In this document: positions 6,424 to 12,956 of the stretch, piece after piece
Layout of the letters: each line of letters starts with the position of its first letter
How positions within the stretch are numbered: the first letter of the stretch is position 1
NCBI GenBank assembly: GCA_012798025.1
Contig: JAAZNX010000198.1
Location: forward strand, 1 to 16,376
DNA from: Methanothrix sp.
GTDB taxonomy: Archaea > Halobacteriota > Methanosarcinia > Methanotrichales > Methanotrichaceae
Length of the DNA stretch: 16,376 bases
Reading direction: 5' to 3'
The notes under the pieces: generated by a model
The model's database searches: none
Told to the model about the DNA's origin: nothing
The model's input: only the letters and a program-made list of their open reading frames with translations
Made by a program: the position numbers and the translations under genes

Positions 6424-6879
6424 GTGCCGAGTTGGTTGACGACTATGCTCGTAGCAATGCTGCCAATCTCCGAGGTCAGAGGTGCCATTCCTCTGGCCGT
6501 GGGCGTCTACGGGTTTTCTCCGATGCAGGCATATCTCTTATCCGTCATGGGCAACCTGCTGCCTGTAATTCCGTTGCTGCTCTTTTTAGGGCCGTCCTCG
6601 GACTACCTGAGGCGTTTTTCCGTTGGAGACAGGTTCTTCACATGGCTCTTCACTCGCACCCGCAGCAAGCACATAAAGGACCACGAAAACTTTGGCCTGG
6701 GTGCACTTGCCATCTTCGTGGCCGTCCCATTGCCAATGACCGGAGCCTGGACGGGATGCGCCATTGCTTTTCTGCTGGGCTTTCGCTTCTGGCCAGCGCT
6801 AGCTGCCATAACATCTGGCGTTCTTGTTGCAGGTGTTGTGGTCATGAGCGTGGTCATGGGCATTAAAATCGCACTTTAG
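6424..6879 (+). CDS. COG2426 / small multidrug export family membrane protein
   Basis: An integral membrane protein of about four helices. The family signature LPISEVRGAIPLAVGVYG lies near the N-terminus; the family also shows the central LRRFSVGDRF cytoplasmic loop and the VAVPLPMTGAWTG re-entrant-type segment. The family is annotated as putative small multidrug export, but transport has not been well shown; it resembles other two-repeat membrane families with a polar-Pro re-entrant loop. The first canonical start is GTG 6424, yet the only good Shine-Dalgarno site (GGGAGG, 6398-6403) lies 20 nt upstream of it, facing in-frame ATA and ATC codons at 6406-6417 rather than a canonical start. The TAG stop overlaps by 2 bp the TAA of the convergent transporter gene, so no terminator separates them. 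Confidence 0.85.
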   Translation: MPSWLTTMLVAMLPISEVRGAIPLAVGVYGFSPMQAYLLSVMGNLLPVIPLLLFLGPSSDYLRRFSVGDRFFTWLFTRTRSKHIKDHENFGLGALAIFVAVPLPMTGAWTGCAIAFLLGFRFWPALAAITSGVLVAGVVVMSVVMGIKIAL

Positions 6880-7598
6880 CAATCTTTGTAAATTGGCCTC
6901 TCCGGCACCAGGTAAATAGTCCAGAACGCCAATAGAGTTACTATCGCTTTGACTGTGATATTGGTCCAGAACATCTGCACCAGCGCATCAACGCCCAAAA
7001 TTCCTGTGAATGCGATCAAGGGAAAGAGAATGCTATCCACGGGGATGGAGACCGCGTTGGAGACGAAGACTCGCGTCCATTGAGGCTGCTTGGCGCCAAT
7101 GCCCCCAGTCCAGAAGTGATAGATTTGAGTGTCGATAGTCTCCGCGATAAGGGCGGTGAGGATGGAGCCCAGGACGATACGCATCTGCAGAGAGAAGATC
7201 GACTGCCACCAGACCCCTCCAGAGGTATCTAAAATGCCGAATAAAAATGTCCAGGCTGTCTGGCCTCCGCTATTTGCCCAGTCTGCCTGGGCTGGTAGCA
7301 GCACTACGAATTGAAAATAAAGTGCTGCAAGCAGGTTGATGGCGGCCGCCAGCCAGATTGTAGTGATAGCTGCCCTCCTTCCAAGCTGCTTGTGGATCAG
7401 ATCGCGCCAGGTGAAGGTGAGGGAGTAGATGAAACCTGCGTCCATGACCAGGCTGCCCAAGTAAGTGACCTTGGTGGCAGCGATGTTTCCCGCCAGAGAG
7501 AAGAATAGGTAAAGGCCACATAGTATTATGGTAGCCTGGGTCTTATCGATCCAAAATCTTCTTGAAATGCCCTTTTCTGTTATATCTTTTTCAGCCAT
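6876..7598 (-). CDS. VUT/YhhQ-type queuosine-precursor (7-deazaguanine) transporter
   Basis: A polytopic membrane protein of the COG1738/DUF165 family, whose E. coli member YhhQ (QueT-like) imports preQ0/preQ1. About six helices are visible. Family features are the NIAATKVTYLG segment after the first helix, the charged RDLIHKQLGRRAA loop (the family's conserved Arg/Asp stretch), a Gln/Arg pair in SLQMRIVLGS and the SNAVSIPVDSILFPLIAF block (family pattern R-x-x-x-S-N-x-x-S-x-x-x-D-S). At 240 residues it is slightly longer than typical. Its ATG lies inside the last codons of the TGT gene (19-bp overlap), so the two are co-transcribed and translationally coupled. That supports a substrate used by the transglycosylase, such as a 7-deazaguanine base. 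Confidence 0.87.
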   Translation of the reverse strand: MAEKDITEKGISRRFWIDKTQATIILCGLYLFFSLAGNIAATKVTYLGSLVMDAGFIYSLTFTWRDLIHKQLGRRAAITTIWLAAAINLLAALYFQFVVLLPAQADWANSGGQTAWTFLFGILDTSGGVWWQSIFSLQMRIVLGSILTALIAETIDTQIYHFWTGGIGAKQPQWTRVFVSNAVSIPVDSILFPLIAFTGILGVDALVQMFWTNITVKAIVTLLAFWTIYLVPERPIYKDC

Positions 7599-8857
7599 TT
7601 ATTTTTGAGTTTCATGAAATTTTCTGCTCTTATGCTTTCCCTTATCTCCTCCATCAACCTGAGCATGAAGTACAGGTTGTGCAGCGATGCCAGCCGGAAG
7701 TAGGATAGTTCTCCTGCGTCGTAAAGATGCCTCAAATAAGCCCTTGAATAGCTGCGGCAGGTCGGGCACTGGCAGTTGGGGTCAACGGGCAGCTCATCAT
7801 CTCTGTATTTGGCGGCCTTGATATTTATGCGAAACTTGTTCTCTGGGCATCCGCCGGCCTTTGGAGAGACGAAAAGGCTGCCCCTGCGCGCGATTCGAGT
7901 GGGAGAGACGCAGTCGAAGGTATCGATTCCACGCTGCACGCCCTCGAATATATCATCGATCTCCCCTATGCCCAGAAGATGGCGCGGCCTGTCATCGAGC
8001 ATGGGTACGACCCAGTCCAGGACCTGGTGCATATCCTGCTTGCAGTTTCCCAATGAGCCGCCAACTGCAATGCCGTCGAAGGATTGGGATGCTATGAACC
8101 TGGTGCTTTCGCGTCTCAGATCCTCGAACCAGCCGCCCTGGATGATGCCGTAGAGGGCCTGGCTTTTGTCATGATGGTGAAGAGACTGCACTGCCCAATC
8201 GTGAGTTCTGTGCATGGCTTTTTTTGTGTAATCGTAATCGGATAGTGGAGAAGTGCATTCGTCAAAGGCCATGATGATGTCCGAGTTGAGGTTTGACTGG
8301 ATCCTCATCGACGTTTCGGCATCCAAAAAATGCCATGCCCCGTCGGTCATGGACTTGAAGGAGATGCCCTCGTCTGTGATCCTTGTCAGGTTCTCATTCT
8401 TAGCATCTTTGGTCTGCCCAGTTTTCTTTCTCTCTCTCAGACTCATATGGCTCGTCTCATGGCACTCTGTTTCCTGCGGAAAGATGTTGCCTATCTTGCT
8501 GATGTTATGCTCTCTTCCAAAGCCCATCGAGAAGGCCTGGAAGCCGCCGGAATCCGAGAACAAGGGCCCTGGAAAGTTCATGAACCTGTGCAGTCCCCCC
8601 AGCTTTCTTATCAGCTCGTCTCCAGGCTTTAGGTGGAGATGGTAGGTGTTGGCCAGTGCGCATTGAACGCCCAATAGCGCCAGATCATCGGAGCCAAGCG
8701 CGCGCACGCTGGCTAAAGTGGCTACAGGCACGAGATAGGGTGTGATGATGTCACCGCGCCTTGTTCTTATCAGGCCGAGCCTGGCATGCGTCTCTTTATC
8801 TTGCTTTAAAATTTCATAAGACAGAGTACTCATTCTTGATTCCCGTTGATCTGGCAT
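7580..8857 (-). CDS. tgt: Bacterial-type tRNA-guanine transglycosylase (queuine tRNA-ribosyltransferase family)
   Basis: The enzyme swaps guanine in tRNA for a 7-deazaguanine base. It has bacterial/eukaryotic-type motifs, not those of archaeal TgtA with its C-terminal PUA domain: DSGGFQ (residues 102-107, general Asp), IMAFDECTSP, YGIIQGG, FDCVSPTRIARRG (catalytic Asp) and the zinc site CQCPTCRSYSRAYLRHLYDAGE with a later His (LASLHN). A ~43-residue charged insertion separates FQAFSMGF from RITDEGISF. The loop that in bacteria reads AVGGLAVGE is AVGGSLGNC here, so the Glu that contacts preQ1 is missing. Archaea normally use TgtA for archaeosine, so this gene suggests lateral acquisition or a different base. 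Starts at 8857 and 8833 (both ATG) are equally plausible. Confidence 0.9.
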   Translation of the reverse strand: MPDQRESRMSTLSYEILKQDKETHARLGLIRTRRGDIITPYLVPVATLASVRALGSDDLALLGVQCALANTYHLHLKPGDELIRKLGGLHRFMNFPGPLFSDSGGFQAFSMGFGREHNISKIGNIFPQETECHETSHMSLRERKKTGQTKDAKNENLTRITDEGISFKSMTDGAWHFLDAETSMRIQSNLNSDIIMAFDECTSPLSDYDYTKKAMHRTHDWAVQSLHHHDKSQALYGIIQGGWFEDLRRESTRFIASQSFDGIAVGGSLGNCKQDMHQVLDWVVPMLDDRPRHLLGIGEIDDIFEGVQRGIDTFDCVSPTRIARRGSLFVSPKAGGCPENKFRINIKAAKYRDDELPVDPNCQCPTCRSYSRAYLRHLYDAGELSYFRLASLHNLYFMLRLMEEIRESIRAENFMKLKNKWLKKI

Positions 8858-9098
8858 CAGATGAGTCCTAAGTTGCTTAAGGACTTTGTCCCACGGCTCT
8901 GTTGCCTCCGGTGGTGGCTGCCTGGTAAAACCAATATCAGATCGTATCTGAACTTTTGAGCACAGCGGTAACTCCTGACAGCGTCAACGCGAAATAGTGA
9001 GACTTCCTGCTTTTGAACTCACCACTATAGAACATCGCCAGCTTCAAGGTTTCGCTATATCCGTTTCTTCTTTAGCTACTGCACCATCAATCATACAA
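8858..9098. other. Gene-poor region upstream of tgt
   Basis: No gene is recognised. On the minus strand the tgt frame stays open for about 40 codons upstream of 8857 with no ATG, and its conceptual peptide is not family-like. An inverted repeat, TCAGAT-CGT-ATCTGA, lies at 8937-8951, and a smaller one (TAAG-TTG-CTTA) at about 8873-8883. No convincing TATA box for tgt was found. The side near 9098 is presumably the flank of the IS relic. Confidence 0.5.
8937..8951. repeat. Perfect 6-bp inverted repeat upstream of tgt
   Basis: TCAGAT and ATCTGA are separated by CGT. It lies 80-95 nt upstream of the first tgt ATG and could be an operator or a weak RNA hairpin; the function is unknown. Confidence 0.4.
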
Positions 9099-9130
9099 GT
9101 GAGCACCCCCCATCCTTTAGGGCTGGGCTT
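9099..9130 (-). mobile_element. Right-end hairpin of an IS200/IS605-type element (relic)
   Basis: On the plus strand CCCATCCT (9109-9116) pairs with GGGCTGGG (9120-9127) around a TTA loop, with one mismatch and a terminal T-G pair. It lies directly beyond the tnpB relic stop, as the subterminal hairpin of IS200/IS605-type right ends does. On the minus strand TCAC (9102-9099) follows, resembling the cleavage tetranucleotides of this family. No left end or tnpA was found. Confidence 0.55.
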
Positions 9131-9249
9131 TTAGCGTTTTGCAGGGATCGTGTTCCCAATCTCAATATTGTTGATTGCTGCATTCAATCTCTATCCATCG
9201 ACAGCCCACATCGAGGGCAGTTATGGACCCTGTCAGACAGCGACTTTTC
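9131..9249 (-). pseudogene. tnpB: tnpB 3' fragment (RNA-guided nuclease relic), truncated and frameshifted
   Basis: The minus strand from 9249 reads EKSLSDRVHNCPRCGLSMD followed by RD, which is the second half of the TnpB zinc ribbon plus the start of the last RuvC motif. After RD (9192-9187) the frame meets TGA, but dropping back one base restores LNAAINNIEIGNT...AKR and a TAA at 9133-9131, so a single-base deletion has broken the gene. The first zinc CxxC and everything upstream are missing: the fragment begins just where arsM ends. TnpB is the guide-RNA-dependent nuclease of IS200/IS605 elements, and the right-end hairpin follows. The fragment cannot encode an active nuclease. Confidence 0.8.
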
Positions 9250-10093
9250 AAACTCTCTTGGAGCTTGGCTTGACGGCACTGATCTTGATGCTCAGAACAG
9301 AATCGGCCACTTCTTCAAGTTGCTCTGCCGATATCTTCGGGTTCTCGACTCTGGCCGATTCAGCCGTCTCGCAGATGAGGGACTCGATGGGAAAGCTCGA
9401 CTCTGCTACTACCCGTATATCCTGGAAGCCCACATCTTTTATGATCTCCAGGTATTCTTCCTTCATAATGGCTCCTGCCAGACATCCGATATATGCTTCT
9501 GTGGATCTCTTCACGAACTCGGGCAGCTCCCTGTGCAATACCACATCTGATACGGCAAGCCTTCCACCCGGTTTCAGAACCCTGAAGGCCTCCTTGAAGA
9601 CCATCTTCTTGTTTGGAACAAGATTGATGACGCAGTTGGATATCACCACGTCCACGTAGTTGTCGGCCACAGGCATGTTCTCCAGGTCTCCCTGCCTGAA
9701 GTCTATATTCGAATATCCAGCCTTGCGAGCGTTGGCGCGGGCTTTGTCCACCATTTCCGAAGTTATATCCACGCCTATTACCTTTCCCGATGGCCCAACC
9801 TTTGTGGATGCGAGGAAGCAGTCGAATCCGGCCCCAGAACCCATATCGAGGACAATCTCACCCTCTTTTAGGGTTGCAAGAGAAACAGGATTGCCGCAAC
9901 CCAGTCCCAGGTTTGATTCAGGAGGAGCAGCCTGAATCTCTTCTTCACTGTAACCCAGCCTCCTGCATATCTCTTCTGAGACATCCGAACAACCACAGCA
10001 GCCCCGAGAAGCATAGTAGGACGTAGCCTGCTTGGCAATGCGGGCATAGCCCTCTTTCACGGCCCTCTTGATCTCTTTCTCTTTCATCGTCAT
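9248..10093 (-). CDS. arsM: Arsenite S-adenosylmethionine methyltransferase ArsM
   Basis: ArsM methylates trivalent arsenic in the cytoplasm with SAM, giving methylated and finally volatile arsines. The SAM site is DMGSGAGFD (residues 83-91), with VDITSEMV (108-115) after it. The three Cys that bind As(III) in the family are present: Cys66 in NLGLGCGNP, Cys154 in ISNCVINL and Cys204 in EAYIGCLAGA. A Cys-rich CCGCS stretch (32-36) precedes the fold, as in many archaeal members. Length (281 aa) is normal. The native end is probably ...ISAVKP; the last few residues (SSKRV) lie at the junction with the tnpB relic. ATG 10087, two codons in, is an alternative start. It is divergent from the flavodoxin/rubrerythrin pair and stands without other ars genes in view. 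Confidence 0.93.
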   Translation of the reverse strand: MTMKEKEIKRAVKEGYARIAKQATSYYASRGCCGCSDVSEEICRRLGYSEEEIQAAPPESNLGLGCGNPVSLATLKEGEIVLDMGSGAGFDCFLASTKVGPSGKVIGVDITSEMVDKARANARKAGYSNIDFRQGDLENMPVADNYVDVVISNCVINLVPNKKMVFKEAFRVLKPGGRLAVSDVVLHRELPEFVKRSTEAYIGCLAGAIMKEEYLEIIKDVGFQDIRVVAESSFPIESLICETAESARVENPKISAEQLEEVADSVLSIKISAVKPSSKRV

Positions 10094-10155
10094 TGCAACC
10101 CGTACCCTTATTCTTAGGCTGTTATTAAGGTTTCTTTATCGCATCCTTCCGCAAG

Positions 10156-10161
10156 CTATAT
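10156..10161 (+). promoter_or_regulatory. TATA-like element for the flavodoxin/rubrerythrin pair
   Basis: CTATAT lies about 45 nt before ATG 10205, predicting a short leader that carries GGAG at 10194-10197. An opposing AT-rich element (CCTTAATAAC on the minus strand, about 10117-10126) could serve arsM. Confidence 0.45.
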
Positions 10162-10204
10162 CCTTGAAAAAGAGCAGTACATCATTAGATCCAGGAGAGA
10201 TGAT

Positions 10205-10906
10205 ATGATGAAGGTTCTGGCCATAAACGGCAGCCCTAAGATGAACGATGGAAACACGGCCCTGATTTTGAATCCTTTCCTCGATGGAATGAGGGAAGCT
10301 GGTGCCGATGTGGAGCTGTTTTACACAAGGAAGCTAAATATCGGCCCATGTAATGGAGACATGAGCTGCTGGTTCAAAAATCCGGGAACATGTGGTCAGA
10401 AGGACGACATGCAGATGCTTTTGCCAAAGCTCGCGCAAGCGGATGTAATCGTTTGGGCCAGCCCTGTTTATTATTCGGGCGTAACCGGTCCTCTTAAGAA
10501 CCTGATGGACAGGCAGTTACCGATCCATATGCAAGGGGATCTTGGTTCCAGAAGGCAGACGATAGTCCTCGTGTCCACCTGCGGTGCCTGGGAGTTGTCC
10601 GCGTTCGACCCGCTTCTGGCTCAGATGAATGCGATTTACAACAGACCTGATGCAAACACAAAATTCGTTGGAGCCCTGCTGCGGCCAATGGCCGAAGGCA
10701 TGAAGGAGATGATAAAGGCCAAAGAGATGGATAAAGTTGAAGGCATCTTTCTGGCAGCAAAAGAGGCGGGCCGCCAGCTGGTGAGAGATGGCAAGATCTC
10801 CGAGGATCTGCAAAGACAGGTGAGCAAGGAGCTTATGCCCAGGGATGCATACTACAGGGCAGCCCAGCAGATGGTAGAGCAGGCCAAAAAATCGATGAAG
10901 AAATGA
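10205..10906 (+). CDS. Flavodoxin-fold NAD(P)H-dependent oxidoreductase (COG0655 type)
   Basis: An FMN-binding flavodoxin-like protein of the family that includes archaeal iron-sulfur flavoproteins. The FMN phosphate loop is NGSPKMNDGNT (residues 8-18) and the isoalloxazine-side loop is SPVYYSGVTGPLKNLMDR. Between them, CNGDMSC...GTC gives C-x5-C-x7-C; the compact four-Cys motif of true iron-sulfur flavoproteins (C-x2-C-x2-C-x5-7-C) is not complete, so a [4Fe-4S] cluster is doubtful. The ~60-residue helical C-terminus is rich in Lys and Glu. ATG 10205 follows GGAG with 7-nt spacing. Its TGA overlaps or nearly abuts the rubrerythrin gene, so the two are one transcript, and the flavoprotein may pass electrons to rubrerythrin in peroxide defence; that pairing is inference. 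Confidence 0.88.
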   Translation: MMKVLAINGSPKMNDGNTALILNPFLDGMREAGADVELFYTRKLNIGPCNGDMSCWFKNPGTCGQKDDMQMLLPKLAQADVIVWASPVYYSGVTGPLKNLMDRQLPIHMQGDLGSRRQTIVLVSTCGAWELSAFDPLLAQMNAIYNRPDANTKFVGALLRPMAEGMKEMIKAKEMDKVEGIFLAAKEAGRQLVRDGKISEDLQRQVSKELMPRDAYYRAAQQMVEQAKKSMKK

Positions 10907-10926
10907 ACAGAGGGGATTTGAGCATA

Positions 10927-11424
10927 ATGTCCAAGACTGAGTCTTGTTTAAAAGATGCTTTTGCAGGCGAGTCACAGGCAAATAGGAAATACACTGCCTT
11001 TGCAGCCCAGGCGGAGAAGGAAGGATATTTGCAGGCTGCGCGGCTCTTTCGCGCCGCTGCCGAGGCAGAAGCCATTCATGCAGCCAATCACCTGAAGGCG
11101 CTGAAGGCTGTAAAGACCACCAAGGAGAATCTGCGCGAGGCCATCGCAGGAGAGACGCATGAGTTCAAGGAGATGTACCCGCAGATGATCAAGACTGCCG
11201 TGGATGAGGGTGTGAAGGATGCAGAGCGCACTTTGAGCTACGCCAATGCTGTCGAGGCGTACCATGCTAAACTCTACCACGAGATGCTGGAGGGCCTGGA
11301 CACCAAAAAGGATTCATTCCCCTACTTCGTCTGCCCTGTCTGTGGCATGACTGTGGAGCGCGAGCCTCCGGAGAAGTGTCCCGTATGCAAAGTGAAGGGT
11401 AGCATGTTCAAGAAGATCGAATAA
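10927..11424 (+). CDS. rbr: Rubrerythrin
   Basis: A non-haem diiron peroxidase that reduces hydrogen peroxide in anaerobes. The four-helix ferritin-like domain has the expected ligands: Glu15 (AGESQANRKY), Glu48/His51 (EAEAIHAANH), Glu76/Glu79 (GETHEFKEMYP) and Glu110/His113 (EAYHAKLY). The C-terminal rubredoxin domain has CPVCG (136-139) and CPVCK (151-154), which bind one Fe and receive electrons. The start at 10927 gives the usual MSKTE...AFAGESQAN N-terminus; an ATG at 10903 that overlaps the previous stop as ATGA is open in frame and would add eight residues. GGGG with 12-nt spacing is the only ribosome site, so coupling to the upstream flavoprotein gene is likely. Confidence 0.95.
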   Translation: MSKTESCLKDAFAGESQANRKYTAFAAQAEKEGYLQAARLFRAAAEAEAIHAANHLKALKAVKTTKENLREAIAGETHEFKEMYPQMIKTAVDEGVKDAERTLSYANAVEAYHAKLYHEMLEGLDTKKDSFPYFVCPVCGMTVEREPPEKCPVCKVKGSMFKKIE

Positions 11425-11465
11425 ACAATCGCAAAGGATTTACCCTGCCTCTATAATCATCCACT

Positions 11466-12368
11466 ATGAGATATCTAATGATTTTGGCGCTGCTGAGCAT
11501 ATTGCTCTGCAGCTCAAGCGCTTTTTGCCAGATGAATAGCACTTCTTCAGAGGAACTGAACGCATCTGCCTTAAGGTCTTTAGTGGCAGATGCCTCGTCT
11601 CAGTCCCAGTTGTATCGCTTTCTGATGGAGATGGAACAGAACACGGACCTGGTCAACCTCACCACCGGAGAAGTCCAGGCACTCTACACACGCACAATCA
11701 GCGCCGGTTCCATTAACATGAGCGCCAGATCCCTTAAGATCGTCATGGCATCCCTTACCGTTCCAAAGGGCGACGAGGTGAATGCCACAGCTTTCGGACT
11801 GGATGAGTATCTCATTAATGATTCCCTCTATTTGAAGATGGATGGGAGCTGGACATACATGAAGCTCCCTGAAGTTGCTGAGGCATGGTCGCAGCAGAAC
11901 ACCATGAAGCAGCAAATCGATATGCTAAATCAATCCAATCTAACTATGCTGGGGTCAGAGGTCGTGGGTGACGATGACTGCTACATACTCTTTGCGAAGG
12001 TGAATAGCTCAGCAATTGCTGAGCAGATCTCGAAGCAGACCGGCCCATCCCTTCCTGTGCAGTTCATGAACTTGTCTGAACTCTTACGCAACACGACTAT
12101 GAATGCCTATTACTGGATCGCAAAAGATGCTCACCAGCTTAAGAAGGCAAAGGTCACAGAGAGCTTTACCTTCAATCCGGCATACCTGGGACTGCCAACT
12201 AATGAAACTGAAAATATCGAGATGAGGGTTAATACTACGATCTCAATGCTCTTCGAGGACATAAACGAGAGTGTGAATATAATCCTCCCGGAGGAGGCCG
12301 GGACAGCAAAGCTATTTTCACAGGATCTGATCGCAACTAACGTTACTCAGGCCGCCACAAAGGCCTGA
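11466..12368 (+). CDS. Secreted, sequon-rich protein (LolA/LppX-like fold suspected)
   Basis: A signal peptide spans residues 1-21 (LMILALLSILLCSSSAFC). The mature part alternates long beta strands and a helix (EYLINDSLYLKMDGSWTYMK, VVGDDDCYILFAKVNSS, AYYWIAKDAHQLKKAKVTES), the order seen in LolA/LppX-type half-barrels and the related DUF6612-like lipoproteins. That fold is inferred from pattern only, and no specific family is claimed. Fifteen N-x-S/T sequons occur in 300 residues, so the protein is probably heavily N-glycosylated outside the cell. ATG 11466 has no clear Shine-Dalgarno site, and the gap to rubrerythrin is 41 nt. It is convergent with the acylphosphatase gene, with only 11 nt between stops. 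Confidence 0.72.
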   Translation: MRYLMILALLSILLCSSSAFCQMNSTSSEELNASALRSLVADASSQSQLYRFLMEMEQNTDLVNLTTGEVQALYTRTISAGSINMSARSLKIVMASLTVPKGDEVNATAFGLDEYLINDSLYLKMDGSWTYMKLPEVAEAWSQQNTMKQQIDMLNQSNLTMLGSEVVGDDDCYILFAKVNSSAIAEQISKQTGPSLPVQFMNLSELLRNTTMNAYYWIAKDAHQLKKAKVTESFTFNPAYLGLPTNETENIEMRVNTTISMLFEDINESVNIILPEEAGTAKLFSQDLIATNVTQAATKA

Positions 12369-12379
12369 TACTACTTTAT

Positions 12380-12934
12380 TCATGTCGATCTCATCCTGCC
12401 GAACAGATCGCAGCGCAGTCCCTTCACCTCGGAGACGATCTCTTTGCGCGCCTCATCGATCTTATATGCGATCGTCTCCTGCGCCACAGCGATCCTATCC
12501 AGCTTTGTGACTACAGTGCCCAGCTTAGAATCGATGCTTCCGAGCTTCGCGTCTACGCTGGAAAGCCTTGAATTGGTCTCCTTGAAGCCGTCCTTTACGA
12601 CTACTATCAGCTCTTTGAGGAACACAGTTGCAGTGTCGAGTCGGGAATCGGTCTCTCGTTCTCCTGCGATCTTGTAAAATCCATCCCAGGCGCCCATCGG
12701 CTCAGTGAACTGCGCCTGAATGTCTTTGACCTTGATCAGTGGGTCTTCGATATTGATTGCCTTGCAAAACCTCTTGAGATCTGATTCGTCTCCTTCTGCC
12801 ACCACGAGAACCCCGCCGTCAGGCAGGTTCCTCACGAATCCCTTTAGGTCCAGCGTCCTGGCCATGGTCACTACTCTGGACCTGTAGCCAACATGCTGAA
12901 CCCTTCCAGTGACAAGAGCTGTTAGTCGGAGCAT
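12380..12934 (-). CDS. Acylphosphatase-domain protein with C-terminal coiled coil
   Basis: Residues 1-90 form an acylphosphatase domain: GRVQHVGYR (10-18, phosphate loop; catalytic Arg18; the usual Gly after Gln is His) and KGFVRNLPDGGVLVVAEG, with catalytic Asn36. Acylphosphatases hydrolyse carboxyl-phosphates such as acetyl- or carbamoyl-phosphate. From about residue 105 to the end the protein is a heptad-patterned coiled coil (ETDSRL, NSRLSSVDAKLGSIDSKLGT, KLDRIAVAQETIAYKIDEA), so it is about twice the usual ~90 residues and probably oligomeric. ATG 12934 is chosen because a TATA box lies at the right distance for a leaderless transcript; the frame is also open to an ATG at 12982 that overlaps the protease stop as ATGA. 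Confidence 0.85.
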   Translation of the reverse strand: MLRLTALVTGRVQHVGYRSRVVTMARTLDLKGFVRNLPDGGVLVVAEGDESDLKRFCKAINIEDPLIKVKDIQAQFTEPMGAWDGFYKIAGERETDSRLDTATVFLKELIVVVKDGFKETNSRLSSVDAKLGSIDSKLGTVVTKLDRIAVAQETIAYKIDEARKEIVSEVKGLRCDLFGRMRST

Positions 12935-12956
12935 TGCACTGTCTTTAACGCTCTTT

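Noticed and set aside
8858..8980. N-terminal extension of TGT into the upstream open frame
   Set aside because: The 40 codons before 8857 have no start codon, and the conceptual peptide (QPPPEATEPW...) has no resemblance to TGT N-termini.
8858..9000. preQ1-type riboswitch upstream of tgt
   Set aside because: The minus-strand leader has no recognisable preQ1 aptamer (no short C-rich hairpin with an A-rich tail); such riboswitches are also known from bacteria rather than archaea.
9131..9249. A complete, active IS200/IS605 element
   Set aside because: Only the last ~40 TnpB codons and the right end are present, with a frameshift; no tnpA and no left end were found.
10517..10981. Minus-strand frame of 154 codons over the flavoprotein gene
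   Set aside because: It is antisense to a clear flavodoxin-fold gene; composition (many His, Leu, Ser) is typical of a complement frame.
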